A stretch of DNA of 64,000 nucleotides from Paenibacillus sp. FSL W8-0186 (GCF_037969765.1 NZ_CP150207.1:5153501-5217500); one strand, 5' to 3'. Positions 8,113 to 17,462 are shown, counted from the first letter of the stretch. A program made the numbers and translations. The notes: generated by a model from the sequence alone, not told the origin.

Positions 8113-9180
8113 TTATTCTCCTTTATCCATCATTTCAGCTTGCTCCGCCAGGGTCAGCGCGGATACGAACTCTTCGATATCCCCGTTCATCACCTGATCC
8201 AGCTTATGAACCGTCAGGCCAATCCGATGGTCGGTTACCCGGCTCTGCGGGAAGTTATACGTACGGATCCGCTCACTGCGGTCACCTGTACCCACTTTGC
8301 TCTTCCGCTCGCCGGCGTATTTCGCCTCTTCCTCTTGGCGCATCATATCAGAAATCCGGGCCCGAAGCACCTGCAGCGCCTTCTCCTTATTGGAGTTCTG
8401 CGATTTGCCGTCCTGACACGTCGCCACAATCCCCGTCGGGATATGCGTGACCCGTACGGCCGACTTCGTGGTGTTAACGGACTGGCCGCCTGCACCGCTG
8501 GAGCAGAACGTATCGACGCGGATGTCCTTGTCGAGAATTTCGACGTCCACTTCCTCGGCTTCCGGCATAACCGCTACCGTCGAGGTGGAAGTATGAATCC
8601 GTCCGCCGGACTCCGTCGCCGGGATACGCTGTACGCGATGCGCACCGCTCTCGTATTTCATTTTGCTGTAAGCGCCGCGGCCGTTAATCATGAAAATAAT
8701 TTCCTTGAAGCCGCCGAGATCGCTCTCGTTGACGTCCATGACATCCACTTTCCAGCCTTGGTTGTCAGCAAAGCGCGTATACATGCGGTACAAATCAGCC
8801 GCAAACAAAGCCGCTTCGTCCCCGCCAGCCGCACCGCGGATTTCCACGATAACGTTCTTGTCATCGTTCGGGTCTTTAGGCAAAAGGAGAATACGAATCT
8901 GCTCCTCCAGCTCCTGCTGGCGGGCGGACAGCTCCTCAATTTCCATCTTGACCATTTCGCGCATTTCATCGTCCAGCTTCTCGGCCTGCATAGCTTTCGC
9001 CGCCTCGAGCTCTTCGATGACTTTCTTATATTCGGTATAAGCCTCGTAAGCAGGCTGCAAGTCCGATTGTTCCTTGGAATAATCCCTTAGTTTCTTCGTG
9101 TCATTCGCTACATCCGGATCGCAGAGCAATTCGCTCAGTTTCTCATAACGATCAGCTAGGGATTGAAGTCGATCTAACAA
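8113..9180 (-). CDS. prfA: Peptide chain release factor 1
   Basis: RF1 terminates translation at UAA and UAG. The 355-residue product carries the PxT-type anticodon motif IPATES (187-189 are P-A-T) and the GGQ motif in [10 protein letters not shown] (231-233). Length and the coiled N-terminal domain are normal for the family. The start is TTG at 9180, six bases after AGAGGTGG. It heads the prfA-prmC pair. An extended -10 promoter element is seen about 85 bp upstream. Confidence 0.97.
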   Translation of the reverse strand: MLDRLQSLADRYEKLSELLCDPDVANDTKKLRDYSKEQSDLQPAYEAYTEYKKVIEELEAAKAMQAEKLDDEMREMVKMEIEELSARQQELEEQIRILLLPKDPNDDKNVIVEIRGAAGGDEAALFAADLYRMYTRFADNQGWKVDVMDVNESDLGGFKEIIFMINGRGAYSKMKYESGAHRVQRIPATESGGRIHTSTSTVAVMPEAEEVDVEILDKDIRVDTFCSSGAGGQSVNTTKSAVRVTHIPTGIVATCQDGKSQNSNKEKALQVLRARISDMMRQEEEAKYAGERKSKVGTGDRSERIRTYNFPQSRVTDHRIGLTVHKLDQVMNGDIEEFVSALTLAEQAEMMDKGE

Positions 9181-9263
9181 GGGAAGCCACCTCTCTTTAC
9201 ATGGAAGTTTCCTGAAAATAGCCGTCCCTCAACGTTCAGCACATTAAGAGCAAACGACTGTTT

Positions 9264-9272
9264 ATTATACCA
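9264..9272 (-). promoter_or_regulatory. Extended -10 promoter upstream of prfA
   Basis: The minus strand reads TGGTATAAT, an extended -10 element (TGn plus perfect TATAAT). The -35 region is poor, as is common for extended -10 promoters. Confidence 0.5.
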
Positions 9273-9463
9273 TAACTTCCGGCTTCTGAATAGGCCTCCC
9301 GGTCGGCCTCCGTTTCCCAGCACCGACATTTTCCTTACACAACCAATCCAGCCCCTGCTTTGGCTGCACATTCGCTGTATTCACTGCATTTTCCAAAATC
9401 CCTCAGCCGAACACTTCGCTGATTTCAAATTAACCCCGCCGCAACCGTCCGCGCATAATGTAC

Positions 9464-10267
9464 TCACGGCAGCAGTCCCACCATTTGCAGCCCGCGAGCG
9501 ATTCCATGACGATCTACATCCGCCGTCACATACTTTGCAGCTTGCTTGACGCAGTCTGGCGCATTCCCCATCGCAATGCCGTGCCCCACGTACTGCAGCA
9601 TCTCCAGATCGTTCAGGTTGTCGCCGAACGCGTAGGCTTCCTCCGGGTCGAAGCCCAGTCTGTGAATGAGCTGGGCAATGCCGCTCGCTTTCGAGCCTCC
9701 GCCCGGGAGGACGTCCAGCGAGAAGGGATGCCAGCGCACAAAGCTGAGCCCTGCAAACCTTTCCCGGTACTGCTGATCCCCCGGCTCCTCGCAGAATAGC
9801 ATCGTCTGATAAATGGAACGCCCTAGGAAGTATTCGGGATCATACGGAGGATGAGCATATTCCAGCGATGTTATGCATTCTTCGACATAGGGATGGTGCG
9901 TCATGCTGCTGCGCATGGAATCTGCATTTAAGTAAACCAGCGGATGTCCGTTTGCCGCGGCGAACCGGGACAATTCGTCCAGGTCTTCCTTCCGGAACGG
10001 GTTCGTATAAATGCGCTCCCCCTTCATTACGACGTACTGGCCGTTAAACCCGATGTAGGAATCGATTCCCAGCTCTTCAGCTACCCGCTGCAGCATAAAC
10101 GGAGAGCGGCCCGTCGCCAGCGCAACCTCGTGGCCAAGACCTTGCAGGGCCTGAATGGCTTCCTTCGCTGAATCGGGCAGCCGCTTGCGATGGTCCAGCA
10201 ACGTGCCGTCAATATCGAAAAACACAATGGCTCGGCGGCCTGTCACTGGTGCATTCAGGACCGGCAT
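9464..10267 (-). CDS. Cof-type HAD-IIB phosphatase
   Basis: This 267-residue cytoplasmic protein is a Cof-subfamily HAD hydrolase: motif I FFDIDGTLLD (catalytic D18 and D20), motif II around LATGRSPF, and motif IV AYAFGDNLNDLEML. Family members dephosphorylate sugar phosphates, FMN or other small phosphate esters; the substrate here is unknown. The frame extends to a GTG at 10279, but GGTGG is better spaced for the ATG at 10267. It is the last gene of the ABC cassette, starting right at the end of the ATPase gene, which implies translational coupling and a linked function. Confidence 0.88.
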   Translation of the reverse strand: MPVLNAPVTGRRAIVFFDIDGTLLDHRKRLPDSAKEAIQALQGLGHEVALATGRSPFMLQRVAEELGIDSYIGFNGQYVVMKGERIYTNPFRKEDLDELSRFAAANGHPLVYLNADSMRSSMTHHPYVEECITSLEYAHPPYDPEYFLGRSIYQTMLFCEEPGDQQYRERFAGLSFVRWHPFSLDVLPGGGSKASGIAQLIHRLGFDPEEAYAFGDNLNDLEMLQYVGHGIAMGNAPDCVKQAAKYVTADVDRHGIARGLQMVGLLP

Positions 10268-10272
10268 GTTTC

Positions 10273-11397
10273 TCACCACCCTGATGTAGCCTGAAGCGGA
10301 GCTGCGTCCGGCGTTGAACTTGAGCCTGCGCTAGAGGAAGCACCCAAGGAAGTTTTCGATGCTACCCCGGGAATATGCAGCGTAACCTGGTCATGGAGCT
10401 TGAAAGCGGCAGGAGAGATCACTTCCCATTGCTGGCCTGCTGCGCGGACGTCATAATTGAACTCTTTCCCTTGAAACTGGACATTCACGATTTCCCCGTA
10501 CAGCCCACCGGTGTGAGCCGGCTCAAGCCGGAATTGATCAGGCCTCACCGGGTATAGTCCCTGTGATTTGAAGCAGTCCGCAACGGCGTCCCCAGGCCAA
10601 AACGTCGAAGGGTCGGCGCCGAGCGGCATAAAGCGGTTGCCGCTCCAGCTTCCCTGTATTAAATTTGCCTTGGACACGAAACGGGCCACAAATTCGGTTT
10701 GCGGACGCAAATAAATTTCCTGCGGCGTGCCGACCTGCTCGATTTGGCCGTCCTTCATGACGACGATCCGGTCAGCCATGGACAAAGCCTCTCCCTGGTC
10801 ATGCGTCACATAAACGATCGCAGAGCCCGTCTCGCGATGCACGGACTGGATTTCCCGGCGCATATCCATCCGCAGCATCGCATCCAGACTGCTCAGCGGT
10901 TCGTCCATCAGCAGCAGCGCCGGCTGAGGTGCGATCGCCCGGGCAATCGCGACCCGCTGCTTCTGACCGCCGGACAGCTCATGAGGCATCCGCTTGGCGA
11001 GATGCGCGAGACCCACAAGCTGGAGCACCTCGTTAATCCGCTCGTCCTCCCGCTCGCGAATCGCCCGAGGCGTCTCCTTATGCGTCCGAATCGGAAACCG
11101 GACATGCTCATAAATATTCATATGCGGCCAGAGGGCAAAGTTCTGGAACACCATGCCGATTCGTCTTTTTTCCGGGGGAAGACTGGATCGGGAGGAAGCT
11201 ACGACACTGCCGCCTATGGCAATCTCCCCGGAGGTCGGTTGTTCAAAGCCCGCTAGCATGCGCAGCAGAGTGGTTTTGCCACAACCCGAGGGACCTAGAA
11301 TCGCTACGAATTCACCGTCCGCAATGTTTAAGTTGATGGATTGCAAAGCCTGAAAACTCCCGAATGTCTTACTCACCTGTTTCAATTGAATAGTCAT
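10273..11397 (-). CDS. ABC transporter ATPase (Fe3+/polyamine/phospho-sugar type)
   Basis: This 374-residue ATPase has Walker A GPSGCGKTT (residues 35-43), signature LSGGQKQR, Walker B LLLMDEPLSSLD and a C-terminal TOBE-like regulatory domain, as in the PotA/FbpC/AfuC group. It energises the fused permease encoded directly upstream, with which it overlaps by 29 bp. The ATG at 11397 follows AAAGGGGTG; the longer frame to 11457 lacks a ribosome site. Substrate must be judged from the binding protein and the neighbouring phosphatases. Confidence 0.92.
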   Translation of the reverse strand: MTIQLKQVSKTFGSFQALQSINLNIADGEFVAILGPSGCGKTTLLRMLAGFEQPTSGEIAIGGSVVASSRSSLPPEKRRIGMVFQNFALWPHMNIYEHVRFPIRTHKETPRAIREREDERINEVLQLVGLAHLAKRMPHELSGGQKQRVAIARAIAPQPALLLMDEPLSSLDAMLRMDMRREIQSVHRETGSAIVYVTHDQGEALSMADRIVVMKDGQIEQVGTPQEIYLRPQTEFVARFVSKANLIQGSWSGNRFMPLGADPSTFWPGDAVADCFKSQGLYPVRPDQFRLEPAHTGGLYGEIVNVQFQGKEFNYDVRAAGQQWEVISPAAFKLHDQVTLHIPGVASKTSLGASSSAGSSSTPDAAPLQATSGW

Positions 11398-13147
11398 GAT
11401 GCACCCCTTTTCGGAAAGTAAATTTCTGAAGAAGTCCCAGCAATCCCGTGCCCGCAAAAATCAGGAATACGATGAGGCTGGACAAGGCCGTGGAATAAAG
11501 GGTGTTTCCGGCCTGTTCAAATCCGAAAATCGCTACTCCGATCGTCTGGGAACCCGAAGAGTAGAGCAGTGCCGAAACCGTTAATTCGGTCAGCGCCGTC
11601 AGAAAGACGAGCAGCGCTCCGCTAAGCAGCCCTGGCAGCAGCAACGGCAGCAGGATTTTTCGCCAGCGCCGCCAGGCTCCGGCCCCAGAAATGCGCGCAG
11701 CTTCTTCCATGGAGGCGTCGACCTGCGCAAACGCGGTCACCCCTGCCCGAATTTGCAGAATGAGGAACCGGCAGACATAGGCGATAAATAAAATCGTTGT
11801 TGTTCCGTAGATGCCCGGATTCCAGCCCGGGATTGGCTCCATCCATACAAGAATCATGGACAAGGCAAAGACAATGCCTGGCAGCGTATAAGGGACAGAG
11901 ATCGCCAGCTCCGCCAGACGATTGATTTTCGAGGGTCTGCGCACCCGGAAATAAGCAAACAAGGTACCGATGATCAGGCAGACAATCAGGGTTGTCATGG
12001 AGAGCATCAGGCTGTTCAGAATCGACTTCCAGGTGGACGGATTGTCCAGCAGAATGTAGCGGTAATTATCCAGGGTCAAATTGCTGATGCCTTTGCCTCC
12101 ATAGGATTTTTTAAGCGAAAGGGTAATCATCGAAAACAACGGAATGATCGTGATGAACATAAGACCGCCCCATAACACCGGATTGACCCAATAGCGGTGC
12201 TTGCCGAGCGAATAGCGCGGCTCCTCGTCGGCGCGCAGGGATTCCGCCTGTTTGCTTTTGCGGACGGACAGCCACTGCAGCAGCGTGCCCACGACTGCGA
12301 TCAAGCCGAGGATGACGGACAAGGAAGCCCCCCGCCCAAAAGCGGACGGCCCAAAACCTATAATCTCCTCATAAATCAGTGTGCTTAATACGCTAATGTT
12401 GACCGGTGTCCCTAGAAAAGCGGGAATTCCGAAGTTATCCAAGGAGGCGAGGAAGACGAGCAGCCCGCCTGCCGTAACGCCCGGCAATGCCAGAGGCATG
12501 GTGATCCGGGCAAAGGTCTTCCATCTCCCGGCGCCGCCCGTGCTCGCGGCCCATTCCAAATCCCGGGGGATTTTTCTCAGCACGTTGACCGTAAATAAAT
12601 ACACGAGCGGAAAATGATGAATACCCATGACAAATATAATGCCGCCTACGCTATACATGCTCAAAGGCTTGGCCCCCGGACTGAACCACTGCAGCAGAAC
12701 AGCCATCCACCCCTGCGGGCTCATAAAAGACGACCAAGATAATGTCAGAACATAGGAGGGCAGCACGAAGCAAAGCAGCATCAGGAGATGCAGCCATTTT
12801 TTATGTGATAAGTCGGTGTAGGCCATCAGCCATGCCGCAGTCATGCCCAGGATGACAGACAGCAAGGTTGAACCGGTGACGATCACAAAGGTATGCCTCA
12901 TCGTTCTCCAGAAACGTTCTTGCTGCAGCAGCTCCGCATAATAATTAAGGGAGAAGCCCTGCTCTCCCTGTATACTAAGCAGCACAAGCTTAACGATCGG
13001 CAAAACAAAGAAGAAGAATGTCGCGATAATTCCCGCAGCAGCGGCCATGTTTCGGCTCGATGAGGCAGCGCCGGGAAGAGAAAAGGGGAAGCCCCTCTTC
13101 TCCCTGCCTGCCCTCAGCTCTGCGCCGGGAGTATTGATTTCCGTCAT
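11369..13147 (-). CDS. ABC transporter permease, two fused permease domains
   Basis: This 592-residue inner-membrane protein holds two BPD_transp_1 domains in tandem, about twelve helices in all, the FbpB/AfuB layout. Each half has its ATPase-docking EAA loop: EWAASTGGAGRWKTFARITM in the first and EEAARISGAGAWRRWRKILL in the second. The N-terminal ~30 residues are charged and cytoplasmic. The ATG at 13147 suits the AAAGGTGG site better than the one at 13156, which directly abuts it. It is flanked by its binding protein and its ATPase. Confidence 0.92.
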   Translation of the reverse strand: MTEINTPGAELRAGREKRGFPFSLPGAASSSRNMAAAAGIIATFFFFVLPIVKLVLLSIQGEQGFSLNYYAELLQQERFWRTMRHTFVIVTGSTLLSVILGMTAAWLMAYTDLSHKKWLHLLMLLCFVLPSYVLTLSWSSFMSPQGWMAVLLQWFSPGAKPLSMYSVGGIIFVMGIHHFPLVYLFTVNVLRKIPRDLEWAASTGGAGRWKTFARITMPLALPGVTAGGLLVFLASLDNFGIPAFLGTPVNISVLSTLIYEEIIGFGPSAFGRGASLSVILGLIAVVGTLLQWLSVRKSKQAESLRADEEPRYSLGKHRYWVNPVLWGGLMFITIIPLFSMITLSLKKSYGGKGISNLTLDNYRYILLDNPSTWKSILNSLMLSMTTLIVCLIIGTLFAYFRVRRPSKINRLAELAISVPYTLPGIVFALSMILVWMEPIPGWNPGIYGTTTILFIAYVCRFLILQIRAGVTAFAQVDASMEEAARISGAGAWRRWRKILLPLLLPGLLSGALLVFLTALTELTVSALLYSSGSQTIGVAIFGFEQAGNTLYSTALSSLIVFLIFAGTGLLGLLQKFTFRKGVHHDYSIETGE

Positions 13148-13167
13148 AAGCTGCATGCCACCTTTTA

Positions 13168-14268
13168 TTAGTTACCGAATAGTTCCGTAAATTTCTTCTT
13201 ATCGGCTTCACGCTCCTGGGTCAGCGTGTTCAGATCACCGGAGAGAATCTTAATATCAGCGATTCCCTTTAAGCCTTCCGGCGGTGCGACACCTTCGCGA
13301 ATCGGTGTGTATCCAATCTCCACAGACAGCTTCTGGCCTTCCTCAGACAGGACGAAATCGACAAAAGCTTGCGCTGCTTCCTGATTATCCGTGCCCTTCA
13401 TGATTGCAATCGGCTCCGTAATGATCGGGACCCCTTCAGACGGATAGCTCAAATCGATCGGGGAGCCCTTCGCTTTCTCGCGGACGACCATATAGTCAAC
13501 GACCATGCCGTAGGATTTCTCCCCGCTGGCAACCGCTTTTAATACGGCTCCATTTCCTTTAATGACCGAGATGTTGTTGTCTTTCAGCACCTGGAGGTAA
13601 TCCCAGCCAAAACCTTCCGTCCGTGAAAATACGCCGATGTTATAGGCAGCAGCACCGGAATAGAGCGGGCTCGGCATAATCGCGGCATCCTTGCTGTCCG
13701 CGGAGGCGAGTGCCTGCCAGGATGTCGGCAAAGCAGGCACCTTATCGGTATTGGCTGCTAGAATTGTGGCGATGACTTTCGTTCCGGTATACATGCCGTC
13801 TGGGTCTACGAGCTCATCAGCGATATGCTCCGCCTCCGGCGACTTGTAGGACAACAGCAAATCTTCCTGCTTCAATCCTTCAAACGTAACGGCATCCGCT
13901 AGCAGCAGGACATCAGCCTGCACGCTGCCCGCCTGCTTCTCCGCCTGGATTTTGGCGGTAACTTCCTCCGTTCCTGAACGGAAGGTCTCCACTTTGACGT
14001 CAGGATATTTCTTGTTGAACGCTTGAACCAGCTGTGCGGCATCCTCTTCCGGCTGGGAGGTATAGAATGTGAGCTGTCCCGCGATCCCGGCAGGCGCTGC
14101 TCCTTCAGACTGAGACTGCTCTGATCCTGCTGCAGGGGTGCCTGCGTTCCCATTAGCAGCCGGTTTGGCCGGCGAACCGCAGGCGCTGAATATCATCATA
14201 GCTGCCGCCATGACGGCGATGACCGAAGTCTTTTTAAATGTAAACAATCTCTCTTGGTTTATGTACAT
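13168..14268 (-). CDS. Extracellular solute-binding lipoprotein (AfuA/FbpA-like)
   Basis: This 366-residue protein is the ligand-binding component of the importer. It has a signal peptide ending in the lipobox IFSAC (lipidated C30), then a Ser/Ala/Gly-rich linker and a periplasmic-binding fold of the iron/2-aminoethylphosphonate/hexose-phosphate cluster, e.g. LTFYTSQPEEDAAQLVQAFNKKYP. The tyrosine pair used by ferric-binding proteins near the hinge is absent; the equivalent segment reads GMVVDYMVVREKAKGSP, which argues against iron. The start at 14268 follows GGGGAGAAA. Ligand is inferred to be a phosphorylated small molecule, not shown. Confidence 0.85.
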   Translation of the reverse strand: MYINQERLFTFKKTSVIAVMAAAMMIFSACGSPAKPAANGNAGTPAAGSEQSQSEGAAPAGIAGQLTFYTSQPEEDAAQLVQAFNKKYPDVKVETFRSGTEEVTAKIQAEKQAGSVQADVLLLADAVTFEGLKQEDLLLSYKSPEAEHIADELVDPDGMYTGTKVIATILAANTDKVPALPTSWQALASADSKDAAIMPSPLYSGAAAYNIGVFSRTEGFGWDYLQVLKDNNISVIKGNGAVLKAVASGEKSYGMVVDYMVVREKAKGSPIDLSYPSEGVPIITEPIAIMKGTDNQEAAQAFVDFVLSEEGQKLSVEIGYTPIREGVAPPEGLKGIADIKILSGDLNTLTQEREADKKKFTELFGN

Positions 14269-14288
14269 CGTAGGTTTCTCCCCTTATC

Positions 14289-15233
14289 CTAAAGTAGAAA
14301 ATTGTGAATGACTCTCGCTACTCCGTCTTCCTCGTTGCTGCTTGTGACTTCCTTCGCCAGCCGCTGGATATGCGGCTCTGCATTCCCCATGGCTATGCCG
14401 AGCCCGGCCCAGGCCAGCATGTCGGCATCATTGTCGTAATCGCCAACTGCTGCTACCTCTGAGGGGGCGATATGAAGCTCGCGGCAAAGCGACTCTAGTG
14501 CCGAGCGCTTGCTTACCCCGTAAGCATTCACATCGAAGCGATGCCGGCCGGTCCGGGTCAGTGTCAATGCTGGCGCAGCCTGCGGTTTCGAGCTAACCTC
14601 AGGGCCACCCCCCAACTGCCCCATCCATTTCTGGATCAGTTCCGGTGACGGGCCGATAATCGTCGCTTTATAAATCGGCGGGGCCGGTAAGAAAGAACCG
14701 GACACCAACCGCTGCAAATCACCGACCGCCACCACTTCGATCATGCCCAGCTGCTCTGCGTAATTTTGTTCATTCAGCTCCTTGCCCGGGGAAATAACGA
14801 CGTTCGCCAGCGGCCAGCGGGCATTCGTCTCGTTTAGCTCGCGAACATAGAGCTTGTTATAGCCGTACAGCTGAATGTATGCGCCATGCTCGTTCGCAAA
14901 CCGGAGCAGCTCCCGGACATGCTCTGGCGGCAGCGGAGCCCCTGCTTTCAGTTCACCGGTCGCTTCATCCAAGATCACGGCCCCATTCAGCGCGATTAAA
15001 GGCGCGTTCATTTCCGCCGCCCTGGCATGCAGCCAGACTGAAGCCGGAAAGCGGCCGGAGGCGATGGTAACTCGTCCTCCTCTTCGCATATATACTCTGA
15101 TCGCCTCATGGACGTCCGGCGTTATAATCTTGTCAGAATTAAGCAGCGTGCCGTCCATATCCAGCGCCAGCAGCTGATACTCTCCCTGCACCCGGGCTAT
15201 TCCCGGGTCTTGCCTGCCCGATGTCATCTGCAA
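14289..15233 (-). CDS. Cof-type HAD-IIB phosphatase
   Basis: This second Cof-family phosphatase has 314 residues, motif I LLALDMDGTLLNS (D25, D27), ITIASGRF-like motif II (VTIASGRFP) and motif IV VAAVGDYDNDADML. It is not a close copy of the one at the far end of the cassette, so the two probably differ in substrate. The start appears to be TTG at 15233, seven bases after AGGAGGAGGA; an ATG six bases later is also possible. It is 20 bp upstream of the binding-protein gene and so lies in the same transcription unit. Confidence 0.87.
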   Translation of the reverse strand: MQMTSGRQDPGIARVQGEYQLLALDMDGTLLNSDKIITPDVHEAIRVYMRRGGRVTIASGRFPASVWLHARAAEMNAPLIALNGAVILDEATGELKAGAPLPPEHVRELLRFANEHGAYIQLYGYNKLYVRELNETNARWPLANVVISPGKELNEQNYAEQLGMIEVVAVGDLQRLVSGSFLPAPPIYKATIIGPSPELIQKWMGQLGGGPEVSSKPQAAPALTLTRTGRHRFDVNAYGVSKRSALESLCRELHIAPSEVAAVGDYDNDADMLAWAGLGIAMGNAEPHIQRLAKEVTSSNEEDGVARVIHNFLL

Positions 15234-15307
15234 TGTTTGATCCTCCTCCTTTATTTGATGATTTGGCTTGTGTGCCGGGCTTTTGTACCGTTATTGTTGT
15301 ATTGCCC

Positions 15308-16042
15308 CTAAATGCTATATAGGACCGAGGTGTCCGGAAGCTCAACAGGTCCGCTGAAGATCTCGCTGGCCGATTGGCGCATGTACTCCAAGTCGCCGTC
15401 CCCCGGCAAATGGACCAGCACGAGCCGCTTGACGTCCGCCTGGTCGGCGATCATTCCCGCCTGGCTTGCGTTCATATGGCCTGCCCCGGTCGTATGTACG
15501 CTTCCTTCACAAATCGTTGCCTCGCAGAGAAAAATATCCGCTCCCCTCGCGAGCTCCACCAAGGCATCGCAGTAGGATGTATCGCCGGAGTATACCAGCA
15601 CCTTGTCCCGATAAGTCACCTTTACCGCATAGCATGGAACGGTATGAGACACGGATACAAACTCGATATCCGCCCCGGCAAGCCGGATTACACGGCTCGG
15701 ATCGATCCGCCGAATCTCTGTATGGTCTCCATGCAGCGTATTTAAAATATTGGCAGGCTCGTCCGGTGCGTACAGAAGCAGCTTCTTCTTCATTCTGCCG
15801 TTGCGGATCGCGTTTACCGCCGCATACTGCAGAATGCCGATATCCGCCATATGATCGTAATGAAGGTGGGACAGGATAACCCCGTCCAGCCTGTCTACGC
15901 TCGTATACTGCGCCAGGCGGCTCATTACCCCGCTTCCGCAGTCCAGCAGAATCTGGCCTTCTCCCGTGTCGATCAAATACCCTGCCGTTGCCCCGCCAGC
16001 CGAAGGATAACCTCCCCAATAGCCTAAAATTTTGATATCCAT
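15308..16042 (-). CDS. MBL-fold metallohydrolase (YhfI-like)
   Basis: This 244-residue protein is a metallo-beta-lactamase-fold hydrolase with the zinc motif HLHYDH (residues 59-64), a downstream SHTVPCYAV histidine, the YSGDTSYCD aspartate and a final LVHLPG. The N-terminus ILGYWGGYPSAGGATAGYLI resembles B. subtilis YhfI and the RNase Z/PhnP branch. A phosphodiesterase activity would suit the cassette, but this is inference. The ATG at 16042 is favoured by GAGGTGA over the GTG at 16051. It is the first gene of the minus-strand cassette, divergent from the SorC-type regulator. Confidence 0.85.
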   Translation of the reverse strand: MDIKILGYWGGYPSAGGATAGYLIDTGEGQILLDCGSGVMSRLAQYTSVDRLDGVILSHLHYDHMADIGILQYAAVNAIRNGRMKKKLLLYAPDEPANILNTLHGDHTEIRRIDPSRVIRLAGADIEFVSVSHTVPCYAVKVTYRDKVLVYSGDTSYCDALVELARGADIFLCEATICEGSVHTTGAGHMNASQAGMIADQADVKRLVLVHLPGDGDLEYMRQSASEIFSGPVELPDTSVLYSI

Positions 16043-16107
16043 TGCATCCACTCACCTCAAGCTCTTCTTATGCGGAAATCACCTATGTGTGTTATTTTTG
16101 TTTCAAC

Positions 16108-16142
16108 TTTTACATTTGTTCCGACACAATACAATTGTAAAA
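16108..16142. promoter_or_regulatory. Long inverted repeat, candidate SorC-type operator
   Basis: Arms TTTTACATTTGT (16108-16119) and ACAATTGTAAAA (16131-16142) match as inverted repeats at 11 of 12 positions with an 11-bp spacer. It lies between the divergent MBL-fold gene and the SorC-like regulator. SorC-family proteins are tetramers that bind long operators of this kind; binding here is inferred. Confidence 0.55.
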
Positions 16143-16295
16143 CGGCATTGTTTTTGTTACGTTAAAACTACATCATCCGAATGTTAAATTTGCCGCAGCC
16201 GATTCCGCCCCGCCTTTTTGCGCTAAATAATCGTGTATACTATGTGGTGTCCTGTATTTGAGAAAGATTTTTCAAAGATAAAGGTGGCTTTGCAC

Positions 16296-17234
16296 GTGAA
16301 CGACAACATCAAATTGATGACGAAAATTTGTAAACTCTACTATTATGAATCCTGGACCCAGGAGAAAATCGCCGAGAAATTCGGCATATCACGCCCGATC
16401 ATCTCCAAGATGATTCAGAAGGCACGGGAGATCGGCGTCGTGGAAATTATCGTGCATGATGACCCTCAGCAGACGACCGAGCTGGAAAAGGAGCTGGAAA
16501 TGGCTTACCAGCTGCAGCAAGTGCTCGTTGTACCTACGAGGGATTTGAACAAGGAGCTCGTTACCAGCGCGGTAGGCAAAGCCGCTGCCCAATTCGTGCA
16601 GAAGCTGATCAAGAACGGGGACCGGATCGGGGTGTCATGGGGAAATTCGTTATACCATATGGTCAGAGAGTTCCCCCTCGATAAGAAGGACGACGTCAAA
16701 ATCATTCCGCTAATCGGGGGAACAGGCAACGAACGGACCGAGGTACATTCAAACCAAATCGCCTACGAGTTGTCCAAGAGGCTTGGCGGGAAATGCGAAT
16801 CGCTGTACGCACCATCGATTGTCGAGACAGAAGAACTGCACGAACAGATCGTCAGGCTGCCGAATATAGCGTCCGTCCTCCAAGAGGGAGCACAAATCGA
16901 CTTGGCAATCGTGGGGATCGGTAACCCCTACTCCATGTCCACCATGGAACGGTACGGCTATTTAAATGAAGCGGTGCTAAGCGAGTTGAAAGACCTGAAT
17001 ACCGTAGCCGACATCAACTCAAGATTCATTAACCGGAGCGGGGATATTGTCGATCATCCGATCAACAACAGGGTCATCGGCATCGGATTGGAGCAATTGA
17101 AGCGGGTCGATAACGTGGTGGGCCTAGCCTTCGGACTGCACAAGATCGAGAGCATCAAGGCCGCTTTAACGGGCGGCTATATCAAGATGCTTGTCACGGA
17201 TGAGGCCACTGCTTACAAGATCATCGGGGATTAG
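16296..17234 (+). CDS. SorC/DeoR-type sugar-binding transcriptional regulator
   Basis: This 312-residue regulator has an N-terminal helix-turn-helix (about residues 21-41, TQEKIAEKFGISRPIISKMIQ) and a SorC-type effector domain (VVPTRDLN, IGVSWGNSLYHMV, PLIGGTG, VGIGNPY), a fold that binds phosphorylated sugars. The reading frame is open from 16233, but GTG at 16296 has AAGGTGG eight bases upstream, and the domain starts there. It is divergent from the phosphatase/ABC cassette, which it most likely controls from the shared intergenic inverted repeat. Effector identity is unknown. Confidence 0.9.
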   Translation: MNDNIKLMTKICKLYYYESWTQEKIAEKFGISRPIISKMIQKAREIGVVEIIVHDDPQQTTELEKELEMAYQLQQVLVVPTRDLNKELVTSAVGKAAAQFVQKLIKNGDRIGVSWGNSLYHMVREFPLDKKDDVKIIPLIGGTGNERTEVHSNQIAYELSKRLGGKCESLYAPSIVETEELHEQIVRLPNIASVLQEGAQIDLAIVGIGNPYSMSTMERYGYLNEAVLSELKDLNTVADINSRFINRSGDIVDHPINNRVIGIGLEQLKRVDNVVGLAFGLHKIESIKAALTGGYIKMLVTDEATAYKIIGD

Positions 17235-17270
17235 GCGGATCTATTAACATATTTGGTTAAACTTTTCGCT

Positions 17271-17451
17271 AACGGACATGAGATCCGCTATTGCTCGTTT
17301 ATTGGGCGAATTTTACGGCTAACGGACTTTGGTTCCTCTATTCGGTGCAAATCATCGTGTTTCCCCTAGAAACTTGTACAATAAAGGCTGCTGGGTCCGT
17401 TAGCTTTAATTTTTCCGGGATTTTGGCAAAATAGCGGATCTAGAGTCCGGC
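17271..17451. repeat. Palindromic intergenic element, copy 1
   Basis: Four related 22-bp boxes are present: two forward (17271-17292, starting AACGGACATGAGATCCGC, and 17321-17342) and two inverted (17380-17401 and 17430-17451). Box starts are offset by 0, 50, 109 and 159 bp. A second element at 29812 has exactly the same offsets and an identical first box. It sits between the 3' ends of convergent genes. No ORF is present. The arrangement predicts a large RNA or DNA hairpin. Confidence 0.85.
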
Positions 17452-17462
17452 AGGACCGTTAG

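Noticed and set aside
13168..14268. Annotation as ferric-iron binding protein
   Set aside because: The tyrosine pair typical of iron binders is missing and the gene lies among phosphatases under a SorC-type regulator; no Fur box is seen nearby.
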